Positions 23,613 to 32,605 of a DNA stretch of 64,000 nucleotides are shown here, one piece after another. How positions within the stretch are numbered: position 1 is the stretch's first letter; each line of letters opens with the position of its first letter. The stretch is from assembly GCA_030603685.1 (NCBI GenBank), contig JAUVXG010000004.1, positions 1 to 64,000 on the forward strand. Reading direction: 5' to 3'. The position numbers and the translations under genes were made by a program. The notes beneath the pieces are model-generated. The model was given only the letters and a program-made list of their open reading frames with translations. It was not told where the DNA came from and searched no databases. The stretch comes from Pleomorphomonas sp. (GTDB taxonomy: Bacteria > Pseudomonadota > Alphaproteobacteria > Rhizobiales > Pleomorphomonadaceae).

Positions 23613-24716
23613 TTACTGAACGTCGGCTCCGACGACGCTGTCCCAGTTCTTGGTAATGGTTTCCTTGTAGGCCGCCTGCTCGTCGAGCGTCGGGAAGATG
23701 GCGTTGGCGTAGGCCTCGGCCGGCGGCAGCTTGTCGAGCAGCTCCTGCGGAACCTTGCCGTTCTTGGCGAGGTCGTTGAAGCGGATCGGATGGCAGTAGC
23801 CCTTCAGCCAGCCGAGCTGACCTTCATCCGAATAAAGATACTCCATCCACAGCTTGGCGGCATTGGGATGCGGCGCGTAGGCGGAGATCGCCTGGACGTA
23901 GACGCCGGCGAGCACGCCGGTCTTCGGCACAACGACGTCGATCGGCGGGTTGCCGGCCAGCGTATCGCGCCAGGACAGGAGGTTGTAGTCCCAAGCGGCG
24001 ACGATCGGCGTCGTGCCCTGGGCGAGCGAAGCCGACTTGCCGATCACCGGCACGAAGTTGCCCTTGGCGACGACGTCCTTGAAGAAGCCGAGACCGGCCT
24101 CGCCCGCCTTGGCGACATCGCCGCCGGCAGCCGACAGGCCCGACGCGAAGACGGCCGAAATGGCCTGCGACGAGGCGCGCGGATCGCCGGCCAGCGCCAC
24201 GGCATTGGCAAGCTCCGGCTTCAGGAGGTCGGCCCAATCGGCCGGGCTATCCTTGATGAGATCCTTGTTGATGCCGAAGGACATGACGCCATAGTAGTCG
24301 CCATACCAATAGCCCTCGGCGTCCTTGGCGCTGTCGGGAATGGTATCCCAGGTCGCGACCTTGTAGGGCTGCAGCAGGCCTTCGGCCTTGGCGGACGGAC
24401 CGAAGCTGAGACCGACGTCGATCACGTCGGGCGCCTGATCGCCGGTGTTGCCCTTGTTGGCCTTGATCGCCTCGATCTCGTCGCCGGAGCCGGCGTCGGG
24501 ATTGAGCTCGTTGACCTCGAGGCCGTACTTGGCCTTGAAGCCCTCGATGACAGCGCCATAGCCGCACCAATCATGCGGCAGGGCAATGGTGGTCAGCTTG
24601 CCTTCGGCCTTGGCAGCGGCGACAAGCTCTTCCATCGAAGCGGCGAATGCCGGCGCGGAAGCGCACAGAACGGCCTGCGCGGCGATGGTCGACGCGAGAA
24701 ACAGCTTGAAAGACAT
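23613..24716 (-). CDS. ABC importer substrate-binding protein (PotD/AfuA-like)
   Basis: A 367-residue secreted binding protein. Signal peptide MSFKLFLASTIAAQAVLCAS ending APAFA, cleaved near residue 25. Mature start ASMEELVAAAKAEGKLTTIA, then HDWCGYGAVIEGFKAKYGL and PDVIDVGLSFGPSAKAEGLL, follows family-1 binding proteins for polyamines, iron(III) or phosphonates. GTPIVAAWDYN-like and YSDEGQLGWLKGYCHPI segments lie in the second lobe. CAGGGGAACC supports the ATG at 24716 over the ORF start at 24806. It is the first gene of the operon, separated from the permeases by a 13-bp stem-loop. Ligand not determined. Confidence 0.88.
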   Translation of the reverse strand: MSFKLFLASTIAAQAVLCASAPAFAASMEELVAAAKAEGKLTTIALPHDWCGYGAVIEGFKAKYGLEVNELNPDAGSGDEIEAIKANKGNTGDQAPDVIDVGLSFGPSAKAEGLLQPYKVATWDTIPDSAKDAEGYWYGDYYGVMSFGINKDLIKDSPADWADLLKPELANAVALAGDPRASSQAISAVFASGLSAAGGDVAKAGEAGLGFFKDVVAKGNFVPVIGKSASLAQGTTPIVAAWDYNLLSWRDTLAGNPPIDVVVPKTGVLAGVYVQAISAYAPHPNAAKLWMEYLYSDEGQLGWLKGYCHPIRFNDLAKNGKVPQELLDKLPPAEAYANAIFPTLDEQAAYKETITKNWDSVVGADVQ

Positions 24717-24897
24717 GACGGTTCCCCTGTTTGCCGGGCGCCCCGGCACCCGGATTTCCCACTCTTCGGCAACGCCTCGCGTCCGCTCCAGCAGGGAAAC
24801 GGGCAAGGTCTGCGCGTTCTAGATGACGCACCGATCCGGGATGCCGCGAGCGGTCTCAGAAAGGTTCGCCGTCTCCGCGTTCTTCGTTACCTGAGTT

Positions 24898-24926
24898 ATA
24901 TGACAGTTTGTTGTGCGTGCCGTCAA
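24898..24926 (-). promoter_or_regulatory. candidate promoter of the ABC importer operon
   Basis: Minus strand TTGACG (24926-24921), a 17-base spacer and TCATAT (24903-24898). This would give a leader of about 175 bases before the binding-protein gene. I saw no riboswitch consensus in that leader. Confidence 0.4.
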
Positions 24927-24986
24927 TTCGCCCAGTCCGTTCGGGACGTTGCGTTTTTCGCCGCCTAAGAGCTTTCTTCTTTCCGC

Positions 24987-25928
24987 TCAGTAGCCTTTGT
25001 GACGATCCACGAGATGACGGAGCGGCCGGCCGGCTTCGTAGGCTGCGATCTCCCCGATCACATAGCGGCTGAGCGCCACCGGATCGCTCTCGGCGGCGAC
25101 ATGAGGCGTCAGGAAAAGGTTGGGTGCTTGCCAGAGCGGGCTTTCGGGCTGCAATGGTTCGGTGGCGAAGACATCGAGGCTGGCGCCCTTCACCCGACCA
25201 TCGCGCAAGGCTTCGACGAGGTCCGCCTCCACCAGCGACCGACCACGGCCGGCGTTGAGAATGACCGGCCCGCCGAGCGGGCCATCCTTGGCCAATGCGT
25301 CGATGACGGCGCGATCGATCAGGTTCTCCGTCTCCGCCGTCAGCGGCAGCAGCGACACGAGAATGTCCGTGCGAGCAAGGAAGGGCGCAAGCCCGTCCTT
25401 GCCATGGAAGCAATCGACGCCATCCAACCGCTTTTCGGTCCGACTCCAACCGGCAACCTGAAAGCCAAGTGCCAGCAGGGCCTGGGCGGCATCCCGCCCC
25501 AGCTCACCCAGCCCCATGATACCGACACGCACGGCCCCGGCAGCCCACTGACGGAGCGGCTTCCAGCTGCCAGCTGCCTGCGCCGCCGCATAGTGCAGAT
25601 GGCGGCGGTGATGCAGGAGGACGTTGAGCACGACCCACTCGGTCATTCTGCCGGTGAGATCGGGATCGACGATGCGGACGACCGGAAGATCGGGCAGATC
25701 CGGGTCCGTTGTGAGGTGGTCGACACCGGCGCCGAGCGAGAAGATGGCCTCGAGATTTGGGAAAGTCTTGAGATAGCCGGGCACAGGCTTCCAGACGAGG
25801 GCATAGCGAACGTCGGCCGGCTCGAAATCATCCCCGGGCAATACCACCTTGCGCTCGGGAGCCGTCTCCCGCAGGGCATGGATCCAATGATCGGGCTTCC
25901 AACCCTGAACGGAGACAAGAATGGTCAT
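24987..25928 (-). CDS. ghrA: glyoxylate/hydroxypyruvate reductase A-like D-2-hydroxyacid dehydrogenase
   Basis: A 313-residue NAD(P)H enzyme. The cofactor loop is VGIMGLGELGRDAAQAL, followed by GWSRTEK, where the Arg after the second strand suggests NADPH. Catalytic Arg is in LNAGRGRSLVEADL, Glu in DVFATEPLQPESPLW and His in FLTPHVAAES. The N-terminal segment FSLGAGVDHLTTDPDLPD matches GhrA. It reduces glyoxylate to glycolate or hydroxypyruvate to glycerate. The ATG at 25928 is used rather than the ORF start at 25991. It is divergent from def and upstream of the ABC importer on the same strand; a link to either is not evident. Confidence 0.88.
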   Translation of the reverse strand: MTILVSVQGWKPDHWIHALRETAPERKVVLPGDDFEPADVRYALVWKPVPGYLKTFPNLEAIFSLGAGVDHLTTDPDLPDLPVVRIVDPDLTGRMTEWVVLNVLLHHRRHLHYAAAQAAGSWKPLRQWAAGAVRVGIMGLGELGRDAAQALLALGFQVAGWSRTEKRLDGVDCFHGKDGLAPFLARTDILVSLLPLTAETENLIDRAVIDALAKDGPLGGPVILNAGRGRSLVEADLVEALRDGRVKGASLDVFATEPLQPESPLWQAPNLFLTPHVAAESDPVALSRYVIGEIAAYEAGRPLRHLVDRHKGY

Positions 25929-26079
25929 GGCGATTCCCGAATGGAGCAAGTTTCTCACACTGCCCGGCCCGGGTGCGAGAAGGCAAGCCACGCCCTCGTG
26001 TCATCCGTATGCGTTTGCGCGGATATGCGGATATGAAGTGTCCGCAGCCCCTACCGGCCCTCTGCCCGGATGGTCGCTA

Positions 26080-26108
26080 TTGACGGAAATAGCTGCCGTG
26101 CGTATCTG
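26080..26108 (+). promoter_or_regulatory. candidate def promoter giving a near-leaderless transcript
   Basis: TTGACG (26080-26085), a 17-base spacer and TATCTG (26103-26108) put the transcript start at about 26115, at the def ATG (26116). No ribosome binding site precedes the ATG (CTGACTTTTC), consistent with leaderless translation. Confidence 0.45.
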
Positions 26109-26115
26109 ACTTTTC

Positions 26116-26634
26116 ATGTCAACACGTCCCCTCGTCATCCTCCCGGCCCCACTGCTTCGCCAGACTTCCGCGCCCGTCGCGCGCGTCGACGATGGCGTTC
26201 GCAAGCTCGCCGAAGACATGCTCGAAACCATGTACGCCGCGCCCGGCATCGGGCTTGCCGCCGTGCAGGTTGGCGAGATGAATCGCCTTATCACCATCGA
26301 CGTCTCGCACGATGAGGACGCCAAGGAGCCGCGCGTCTTCATCAATCCGGAAATTCTCTGGAAGTCCGAGGAACTGTCGGTCTACGAGGAGGGCTGTCTG
26401 TCGATCCCCGACTATTACGAGGAAGTCGAGCGTCCGGCCAAGATCCGTGTCCGCTACACCAACCTCGCGGGAGAGCCGGAGGAGCTGGAAGCCGACGGCC
26501 TGCTCGCCACCTGCCTGCAGCACGAGATCGACCATCTCGACGGCGTGCTCTTCATCGACCATATCTCCAAGCTGAAGCGCGACCGCGTCACCAAAAAGTT
26601 CGTCAAGGCGGCCAAGGAAAAGGCGCGCATTTAG
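26116..26634 (+). CDS. def: peptide deformylase
   Basis: A 172-residue metalloenzyme removing the formyl group from nascent proteins. The three family motifs are intact: [18 protein letters not shown] (metal Cys) and QHEIDHLDG (two metal His and catalytic Glu). Length is typical of the type 1 bacterial enzyme. It is the first gene of def-fmt-truA; fmt adds the formyl group that this enzyme removes. There is no Shine-Dalgarno sequence before the ATG and a candidate promoter lies right upstream, so the message may be leaderless. Confidence 0.96.
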   Translation: MSTRPLVILPAPLLRQTSAPVARVDDGVRKLAEDMLETMYAAPGIGLAAVQVGEMNRLITIDVSHDEDAKEPRVFINPEILWKSEELSVYEEGCLSIPDYYEEVERPAKIRVRYTNLAGEPEELEADGLLATCLQHEIDHLDGVLFIDHISKLKRDRVTKKFVKAAKEKARI

Positions 26635-26798
26635 CCAGCCTCAATCGCCGGCGAGGCTCCGCCCCTTGGCTTTCGCGCTCCGCGCGGGCGCCGCTTGGCG
26701 CCGGAAGCCGCTTTCGCTGCTTCACGCGGTCCCCAATGCTTGACGCGGCCATCCGCATGGTATGAAACGCCGGGCAGAACAACTGCCGCAGGATCGCC

Positions 26799-27731
26799 AT
26801 GCCGCTCAAGGTCGTCTTCATGGGAACGCCCGACTTCTCGGTGCCGGTGCTCGACGCCGTCGTCGGAGCGGGACACGAGGTCGTGGCTGCCTATACGCGC
26901 GCTCCGAAGCCAGCCGGACGTGGCATGGAGCTGCGCCGCTCTCCGGTGCATGCGCGCGCCGACGCGCTGGGCATCCCGGTGCTGACACCGAAGACGCTGA
27001 GAAACGAGGAGGCTCAGGCCACCTTCGCCTCCCATGGCGCCGACGTCGCCGTTGTCGTCGCCTACGGCCTCATCCTGCCGAAGCCGGTGCTCGATGCGCC
27101 TCGCTTCCATTGCCTCAACCTGCATGCCTCGCTGCTGCCGCGCTGGCGCGGCGCGGCGCCGATCAATCGTGCCGTCATGGCCGGCGATCCGGAGTCCGGC
27201 GTCATGGTCATGAAGATGGAAGAAGGGCTCGACACCGGCCCGGTGGCGCTGACGGCACGCGTCGTTATAGGCCCCGACGTGACGGCCGGCGAGCTGCATG
27301 ACGCTTTGTCACCAACCGGCGCCGCCTTGATGGCCGAGGCCCTCGCTAAGATCGAGGATGGCTCGATCTCCTTCACCCCTCAGGGCGACGACGGCGTCAC
27401 CTACGCGTCCAAGATCACCAACGAGGAGACCCGTGTCGACTGGCGGCTGACAGCCGCGGCGGTGCACGACCATGTGCGCGGTCTTTCGCCCTTCCCCGGC
27501 GCCTGGTTCGCCGCCGATCTCGGCAAAGGCGAGGAGCGGGTGAAACTCCTCCGGAGCGAGAGGGCCGCGGGAACGGGCCAGCCCGGAGTGCTGCTGTCCA
27601 CCGATGGTGTCATCGCCTGCGGCGAAGGCGCGGTACGTCTCGTCAACGTCCAGCGGGCCGGCTCCAAGGCGATGTCCTTCGCCGACTTCGCACGCGGCGC
27701 GCGCCTTGCGCCCGGTTTCAGGTTCGGCTGA
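26799..27731 (+). CDS. fmt: methionyl-tRNA formyltransferase
   Basis: A 310-residue enzyme that formylates initiator Met-tRNA using 10-formyltetrahydrofolate. Seen are KVVFMGTPDFSVPVLDAVV, the folate-site NLHASLLPRWRGAAPI with the catalytic Asn and His, and GVMVMKMEEGLDTGPV; the C-terminal OB-like domain starts near residue 205 with TRVDWRLTAAAVHDHVRGLS. The 164-base gap after def contains GC-rich inverted repeats and a TTGACG-(15)-TATGAA that might be a weak promoter. truA follows six bases later. Confidence 0.96.
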   Translation: MPLKVVFMGTPDFSVPVLDAVVGAGHEVVAAYTRAPKPAGRGMELRRSPVHARADALGIPVLTPKTLRNEEAQATFASHGADVAVVVAYGLILPKPVLDAPRFHCLNLHASLLPRWRGAAPINRAVMAGDPESGVMVMKMEEGLDTGPVALTARVVIGPDVTAGELHDALSPTGAALMAEALAKIEDGSISFTPQGDDGVTYASKITNEETRVDWRLTAAAVHDHVRGLSPFPGAWFAADLGKGEERVKLLRSERAAGTGQPGVLLSTDGVIACGEGAVRLVNVQRAGSKAMSFADFARGARLAPGFRFG

Positions 27732-27736
27732 CCGCC

Positions 27737-28474
27737 ATGCCGCGCTACCGAATGCTCATCGAATATGACGGCACCGCCTTTTCCGGCTGGCAATCGCAGG
27801 CCGAAGGGACCGGCGTTCAGGACTACCTGCAGCGGGCGATCTTCGGGTTCGCCGGCGAAAGGGTTGTTCTCAAGGGTGCCGGCAGGACCGATGCCGGCGT
27901 TCACGCCCTCGGCCAAGTCTGCCATTTCGACATCGGCAAGACGTTGCGCACCGATACCATACGCGATGCCGGCAACGTTCACCTGAGGCCGCACGCCATC
28001 ACCATCGTGTCCGCCGAAGAGGTGCCGGAGAGTTTCGACGCTCGCTTTTCGGCGGTGAAACGTCACTATCGGTATCGCGTCTTCGCGCGACGGGCCCCGC
28101 CGACGCTGGAGCGCCACCTCGTCTGGCACGTCCACGCGCCGCTCGACGTCGAGCGCATGGCGGATGCCGCCAAGGTCCTGCTCGGCCGGCACGACTTCAC
28201 CACCTTCCGCTCCTCGGACTGCCAGTCGAAGAGCCCGGTCAAGACGCTCGATCAGCTCGATGTGGTCGTAGCGGACGGAGAAATCCACTTTCTGGTCTCG
28301 GCGCGCTCGTTCCTGCACAATCAGGTTCGGTCGATGGTCGGAGGGCTCAGAAAGGTCGGCGACGGTCGCTGGACGGCGGCCGATCTCAAGGCCTCGCTGG
28401 ACGCCGCCGATCGCCGCGCGTGCGCACCGGTGGCCCCGCCCGAGGGGCTTTGCCTGATGCGGGTCGACTACTGA
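27737..28474 (+). CDS. truA: tRNA pseudouridine(38-40) synthase
   Basis: A 245-residue enzyme that makes pseudouridine at positions 38-40 of tRNA anticodon arms. The N-terminus RYRMLIEYDGTAFSGWQSQ, the catalytic Asp in GAGRTDAGVHALGQ, and the C-terminal FLHNQVRSMVG are all diagnostic. Length is usual. It starts six bases after fmt, so def, fmt and truA form a translation-related cluster. It converges with the opgD-like gene. Confidence 0.96.
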   Translation: MPRYRMLIEYDGTAFSGWQSQAEGTGVQDYLQRAIFGFAGERVVLKGAGRTDAGVHALGQVCHFDIGKTLRTDTIRDAGNVHLRPHAITIVSAEEVPESFDARFSAVKRHYRYRVFARRAPPTLERHLVWHVHAPLDVERMADAAKVLLGRHDFTTFRSSDCQSKSPVKTLDQLDVVVADGEIHFLVSARSFLHNQVRSMVGGLRKVGDGRWTAADLKASLDAADRRACAPVAPPEGLCLMRVDY

Positions 28475-28480
28475 GAGAAA

Positions 28481-28502
28481 GGCGGGAAGTTTCCTCCCCG
28501 CC
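28481..28502. terminator. stem-loop between convergent truA and glucan gene
   Basis: GGCGGG (28481-28486) pairs with CCCGCC (28497-28502) across a 10-base loop. The minus strand continues TTTCTC; no T-run follows on the plus strand, so this is a weak or Rho-assisted end. Confidence 0.35.
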
Positions 28503-28528
28503 CCATCGAACTCAACCGCTCACCCGGC

Positions 28529-30103
28529 TCACTTCGGCCAGACGAAGGTGGTCGGCAGGTGCTGGTAGAGCCAGGTCTCGGTCAGCGTCTTGTCGCCAGC
28601 GCGGAGATAGAGGCGCATGTCCACCGGGTTGGGACCGTCGCCCTTGAAATCGAACACCGCCCGCCAGCGTGTGGTGCCCACCACCGGCAGCGTATAGACG
28701 CCCGAAATGGAGCCGGACGACGCCGACACCACGGCCTCGACGCCCGACGACTGATCGTAGGTGCCGAGGTCGCCACCGTCGAAATCGATCACGTATTTGA
28801 CGACACCGGCGGGGCGGGTCTGGCCGGGTACGCCGCCGAAGCCGAGACGCGTCGAATAGACACGGCCGACCGGCGCCGGGTTCGGCTCGTCAACGCCCCA
28901 GGTCAGGCGATAGTCGAAGGCGATCTCGCTGCCCTTGATGGCCGGCGCCGCTGGCAGCCAGTAGGCGACGATGTTGTCGTGGATCTCGTCGTCGGTGGCA
29001 ATCTCGACGAGTTGCACCGCGCCGTCGCCCCACTCGCCCTTCGGCTCGACCCATACCGTCGACCGCTTCTCGTAGAAGACCCCGTCGTCCTGGTAGTTCT
29101 CGAAGTCGCGGTCGCGCTGGCAGAGGCCGAAGCCCTTGACGTTCTTGTCGACGAATGTCGACGTCATGACGTTGACCGGATTGTTGAGCGGGCGCCAGAC
29201 GCGTTCGCCGGCGCCGTTCCAGATCGACAGGCCATCCGAGTCGTGGATTTCCGGTCGCCAGTCGGGCGCCCGCTGGCGATTGGTCTCGTCATACCAGAAC
29301 ATGGAGGTCAGTGCCGCCACGCCGAAGCGGGCGATATCTTCGCGCGGATAGAAGCGGACGGCCATGTCCATGACGACCGTGCGATCTTCCTGACGACTGA
29401 CGTCCCAGCGGACGGCGCCGGAAACGCGCGGTCCCTCGAGGTCGGCGTAGATGGCAAACTGCCCACCCTTGGAGGCGCCGAAGTAGAAGTTGGTGAAGCG
29501 CGGGAACTCCTCGGGCGTCGGCATGGCGACATCGATCGCCAGCGCACGAGCAGACAGGCCGTACTGGTCGAGCGCGCCGGACGAGCGGAAATAGGCGGCA
29601 CCCAGGAAGGCCAGCCAGTCGCGCTGGCCGGTCTCGTCCATGACGCGGAAGCCGGCAAAGCCGATGTCGCCGGGCAGGCTGGCGGCGGGGTTGCCCTGAG
29701 GGATGTCGAAGTAATCAGGCGAATAGAGGACTTCCTGCGCCTTGTCGCCGTCGACGAGATAGATGCCGACCGGCAGCTTGAAGTAGCGGCCAAGGTGGAA
29801 GAAGCGCAACGGCGCCTTGCCGCCGGCAGCCTGGACGGTGTGATCGTCCTTGAACTTGATCTGCCAGTGCCTGTCGTAGTCGATGGCCTCCAGCGCCTCG
29901 AAGGCGCGCGGCACCTCCGGCACGTAGGCGGCGGCGGCCCGTTCCTTGGCAGCCGTCATCAGCTTGCTGAAGGAGAAGGGCCTCGGCTTGCCGAGCCTGG
30001 TCGACGCCTCGACGGCGCGAGCCTCGGTTGCGGATAGGCTCGGAACGAGCCCGAGGGCGGCCAGCATGGCCAGGAGGTCACGGCGGGTAAGCTCGGACGA
30101 CAT
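28529..30103 (-). CDS. periplasmic glucan biosynthesis protein (OpgG/OpgD family), Tat-exported
   Basis: A 524-residue protein of the MdoG/OpgG/OpgD family, which act in the periplasm on osmoregulated beta-glucans. The N-terminus SELTRRDLLAMLAALGLV is a twin-arginine signal, as in OpgD; cleavage would be near residue 28. Family segments are APLRFFHLGRYF, FDIPQGNPAASLPGDIGFAG, AYFRSSGALDQYGLSARALA and FWYDETNRQRAPDWRPEIHD. A recent view is that OpgD and OpgG are beta-1,2-glucanases. The ORF track fuses this gene with about 740 residues of antisense sequence over recD2; the true start is the ATG at 30103. No opgH glucosyltransferase is adjacent. It is divergent from recD2. Confidence 0.9.
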   Translation of the reverse strand: MSSELTRRDLLAMLAALGLVPSLSATEARAVEASTRLGKPRPFSFSKLMTAAKERAAAAYVPEVPRAFEALEAIDYDRHWQIKFKDDHTVQAAGGKAPLRFFHLGRYFKLPVGIYLVDGDKAQEVLYSPDYFDIPQGNPAASLPGDIGFAGFRVMDETGQRDWLAFLGAAYFRSSGALDQYGLSARALAIDVAMPTPEEFPRFTNFYFGASKGGQFAIYADLEGPRVSGAVRWDVSRQEDRTVVMDMAVRFYPREDIARFGVAALTSMFWYDETNRQRAPDWRPEIHDSDGLSIWNGAGERVWRPLNNPVNVMTSTFVDKNVKGFGLCQRDRDFENYQDDGVFYEKRSTVWVEPKGEWGDGAVQLVEIATDDEIHDNIVAYWLPAAPAIKGSEIAFDYRLTWGVDEPNPAPVGRVYSTRLGFGGVPGQTRPAGVVKYVIDFDGGDLGTYDQSSGVEAVVSASSGSISGVYTLPVVGTTRWRAVFDFKGDGPNPVDMRLYLRAGDKTLTETWLYQHLPTTFVWPK

Positions 30104-30229
30104 GAGAGGGATACACTCCGACGAAGTTCCGCGCTTTGGCCGGCTGCTGCCGGAACAAGGCGCGACGGGCGCATACATAGACCGATCAAGGCTCGACGAA
30201 CAGTAGGCGAACACTGCATAACTGATGCG

Positions 30230-32425
30230 ATGATTGATGATTCCCGACCATCCCCGCCTCCGGCCGACCGCCTGTTCGAGCGTCTCGCCGGCACGGTGGA
30301 GCGTGTGACCTTCCACAACGAGGAAAACGGCTTCTCGGTGTTGAGGGTGCGTGTGCGCGGTCGCAAGGATCCGGTGGCGGTCGTCGGCCATGTTCCGACC
30401 GTCGCGGCCGGCGAGAAGATCGATGCCGAGGGCCAGTGGATGACCGACAAGGTCCATGGCCTGCAGTTCCGCGCCGACCGTATCGAGACGAACGAACCGA
30501 CGGGCAAGGACGCCGTGATCCGCTTCCTTGGATCGGGCCTGATTTCCGGCGTGGGACCGGCGATGGCCGAACGTATCGTGCAGGTGTTCGGCGCCAAGGC
30601 GCTCGACGTGATCGAGAACGAGCCGATGCGGCTCGTCACCGTGCCCGGTCTCGGCAAGCAGACTGCCGCCCGCATCGCCGAGAGCTATCGCGAACGCAAG
30701 GCGGTCAAGGACGTGATGATCGCCTTCCAGGACAAGGGCATCGGCACAGCGCGCGCCGTCGCCATCTGGAAGGTATTGGGGCCGGAAGCGGTGAAGCTGG
30801 TCGAGGAGGACCCCTACCGCTTGGCCCGCGAGGTGCGTGGCATAGGGTTTGTCGGCGCCGACGAGATCGCCGAGAAGTTCGGCATCAACCGCGCCGCGCC
30901 GGAGCGCATCCGGGCCGGTATCGCCCATGCCATCGAAAGCGCGGCCGACGATGGCCACACGGCCGTGCCGCGCGCCGACGTGCTGGAGCGAGCCGAACGG
31001 TTGCTGGGCGTCGACGCCGACGCCGTGTCGGCCGAAGTGGAGGGGGCGATCGCCCAGGGCGACGTCGAGACCTTCGACATCGAGGGCACCGCGTTTCTGG
31101 CCGTTCGCCGCCTCGCCCGCTTCGAACGCTCCGTCGCCAGCCGTCTCAAGGCGCTCTCCGAGGGACGGCCGCCCTGGGGACGGATCGACGTCGACGCGGC
31201 CGTCGAGCGGTTCGAAACGCGAAAGGGCATGGAGCTCAGCCCATCGCAGCGCGACGCGCTGGCGCTGGTTGCCGGCGCGAAGGTTTCGGTGATTACCGGC
31301 GGCCCCGGCGTCGGCAAGACGACGCTGCTCGAGGCCCTGCTCGCCACCATCGCGACCGCAAAGCTGACGGTGGCGCTCGCCGCTCCGACCGGCCGCGCCG
31401 CCCGCCGCATGGCCGAACAGGCCGGCCGCGAAGCGAAGACCATCCACCGCCTTCTGGAAATCGATCCGACAACCGGCGGCTTCAAGCGTTCGGCGTCCGA
31501 ACCGCTGGAAGCCGACGTGGTGGTGATCGACGAGACGTCGATGGTCGACGTGCCGCTGATGGCTGCGCTCGTCGAGGCCGTGCCACTCAACGCAGCACTG
31601 ATCCTGATCGGCGACGTCGATCAGTTGCCGTCCGTCGGGCCGGGCCAGGTGCTCGCCGATATCATTGCTTCCGGCCTGGTGCCGGTCGCCCGCCTGACCG
31701 AGATCTTCCGACAGGCCGAGGAAAGCCGGATCATCGTCAACGCCCACCGGATCAACCGGGGCGAATGGCCGGAGCCGCCGCCTTCCGGAGAGCTCGCCGA
31801 CTTCTACGTCATCGAGGCGCGCGGGGCCGACGATGCGCTTGCCAAGATTCTGGAGGTGGTCGGCAACCGCATCCCGCGCCGTTTCGGTCTCGATGCGATG
31901 CGCGACGTGCAGGTGATCACGCCGATGCAGAAGGGCATCTGTGGCGCCCGCAACCTCAACGACCGCCTCGCCGAACTCCTGAACGGCGCCCCGCTCGACC
32001 GCGTCGAGCGCTTCGGTCAGACCTACGCCACCGGCGACAAGGTGATGCAGATCGAGAACGATTATGACCGCGACGTGTTCAATGGCGATCTCGGCATTCT
32101 CAAGCGTATCCGCCAGAAGGAGGACGAGATCGTCGTGTCCTTCGATGGTCGCGAGGTGAAATACGCCCTCGAAGACCTTGAAGCGCTGACGCGGGCCTAT
32201 GCGATCACCATCCACAAGAGCCAGGGGTCGGAGTATCCGGCGGTGGTCATTCCACTGCTGCGCGATCACGCCATCATGCTGGCGCGCAACCTTCTCTACA
32301 CGGCGGCGACGCGTGGCCGGCAACTGGTCGTGCTTGTGGCAGAGCCGAGAGCGCTTGAAATGGCGCTCTCAGGGGACAGGATCCGCCGCCGATTTACCCG
32401 CCTGAAGTCCATGCTGACGGGGTGA
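30230..32425 (+). CDS. recD2: ATP-dependent DNA helicase RecD2
   Basis: A 731-residue 5'-3' helicase of the RecD2 (RecD-like without RecBC) group. The N-terminal OB-like region (GTVERVTFHNEENGFSVLRV) and helix-hairpin-helix segment (FLGSGLISGVGPAMAERIV) precede the motor: Walker A GGPGVGKTT, motif II VIDETSMVD, motif III LIGDVDQLPSVGPGQ, motif IV-like LTEIFRQAEESRI, and the C-terminal ITIHKSQGSEYPAVVIP with YTAATRGRQLVVL (motif VI Arg). All catalytic motifs are intact. It probably works alone in DNA repair or resistance to oxidative damage. The gene is divergent from the glucan gene with a 126-base gap and is 180 bases upstream of glgB. Confidence 0.93.
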   Translation: MIDDSRPSPPPADRLFERLAGTVERVTFHNEENGFSVLRVRVRGRKDPVAVVGHVPTVAAGEKIDAEGQWMTDKVHGLQFRADRIETNEPTGKDAVIRFLGSGLISGVGPAMAERIVQVFGAKALDVIENEPMRLVTVPGLGKQTAARIAESYRERKAVKDVMIAFQDKGIGTARAVAIWKVLGPEAVKLVEEDPYRLAREVRGIGFVGADEIAEKFGINRAAPERIRAGIAHAIESAADDGHTAVPRADVLERAERLLGVDADAVSAEVEGAIAQGDVETFDIEGTAFLAVRRLARFERSVASRLKALSEGRPPWGRIDVDAAVERFETRKGMELSPSQRDALALVAGAKVSVITGGPGVGKTTLLEALLATIATAKLTVALAAPTGRAARRMAEQAGREAKTIHRLLEIDPTTGGFKRSASEPLEADVVVIDETSMVDVPLMAALVEAVPLNAALILIGDVDQLPSVGPGQVLADIIASGLVPVARLTEIFRQAEESRIIVNAHRINRGEWPEPPPSGELADFYVIEARGADDALAKILEVVGNRIPRRFGLDAMRDVQVITPMQKGICGARNLNDRLAELLNGAPLDRVERFGQTYATGDKVMQIENDYDRDVFNGDLGILKRIRQKEDEIVVSFDGREVKYALEDLEALTRAYAITIHKSQGSEYPAVVIPLLRDHAIMLARNLLYTAATRGRQLVVLVAEPRALEMALSGDRIRRRFTRLKSMLTG

Positions 32426-32605
32426 TCCGGCCCTTCAGGCGGAAGATACCTGTCCCGAAATGCCCGTTTCGCCCCGCATCGCTGGACGTTGCGAACGGTG
32501 ACGGACCACTTCAAACAGTTGCTTCGATTGGTCGGAAAGCCATTTGCCCTCGCCCTGGCTTCCGCGTAACGTCGAGAAATAGCATCGAATTCGGGAGGTG
32601 GGTCG

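Noticed and set aside
24717-24897. Possible TPP-like riboswitch in the leader of the ABC importer (CTGAGA near AACCTT)
   Set aside because: The conserved GATCTGG and final stem of the THI element are missing and the order of parts is wrong.
28529-32323. A single 1264-residue minus-strand ORF
   Set aside because: Its C-terminal 524 residues are the glucan protein; the rest is antisense to recD2 and has no family likeness. The gene was cut at the Tat signal start (30103).
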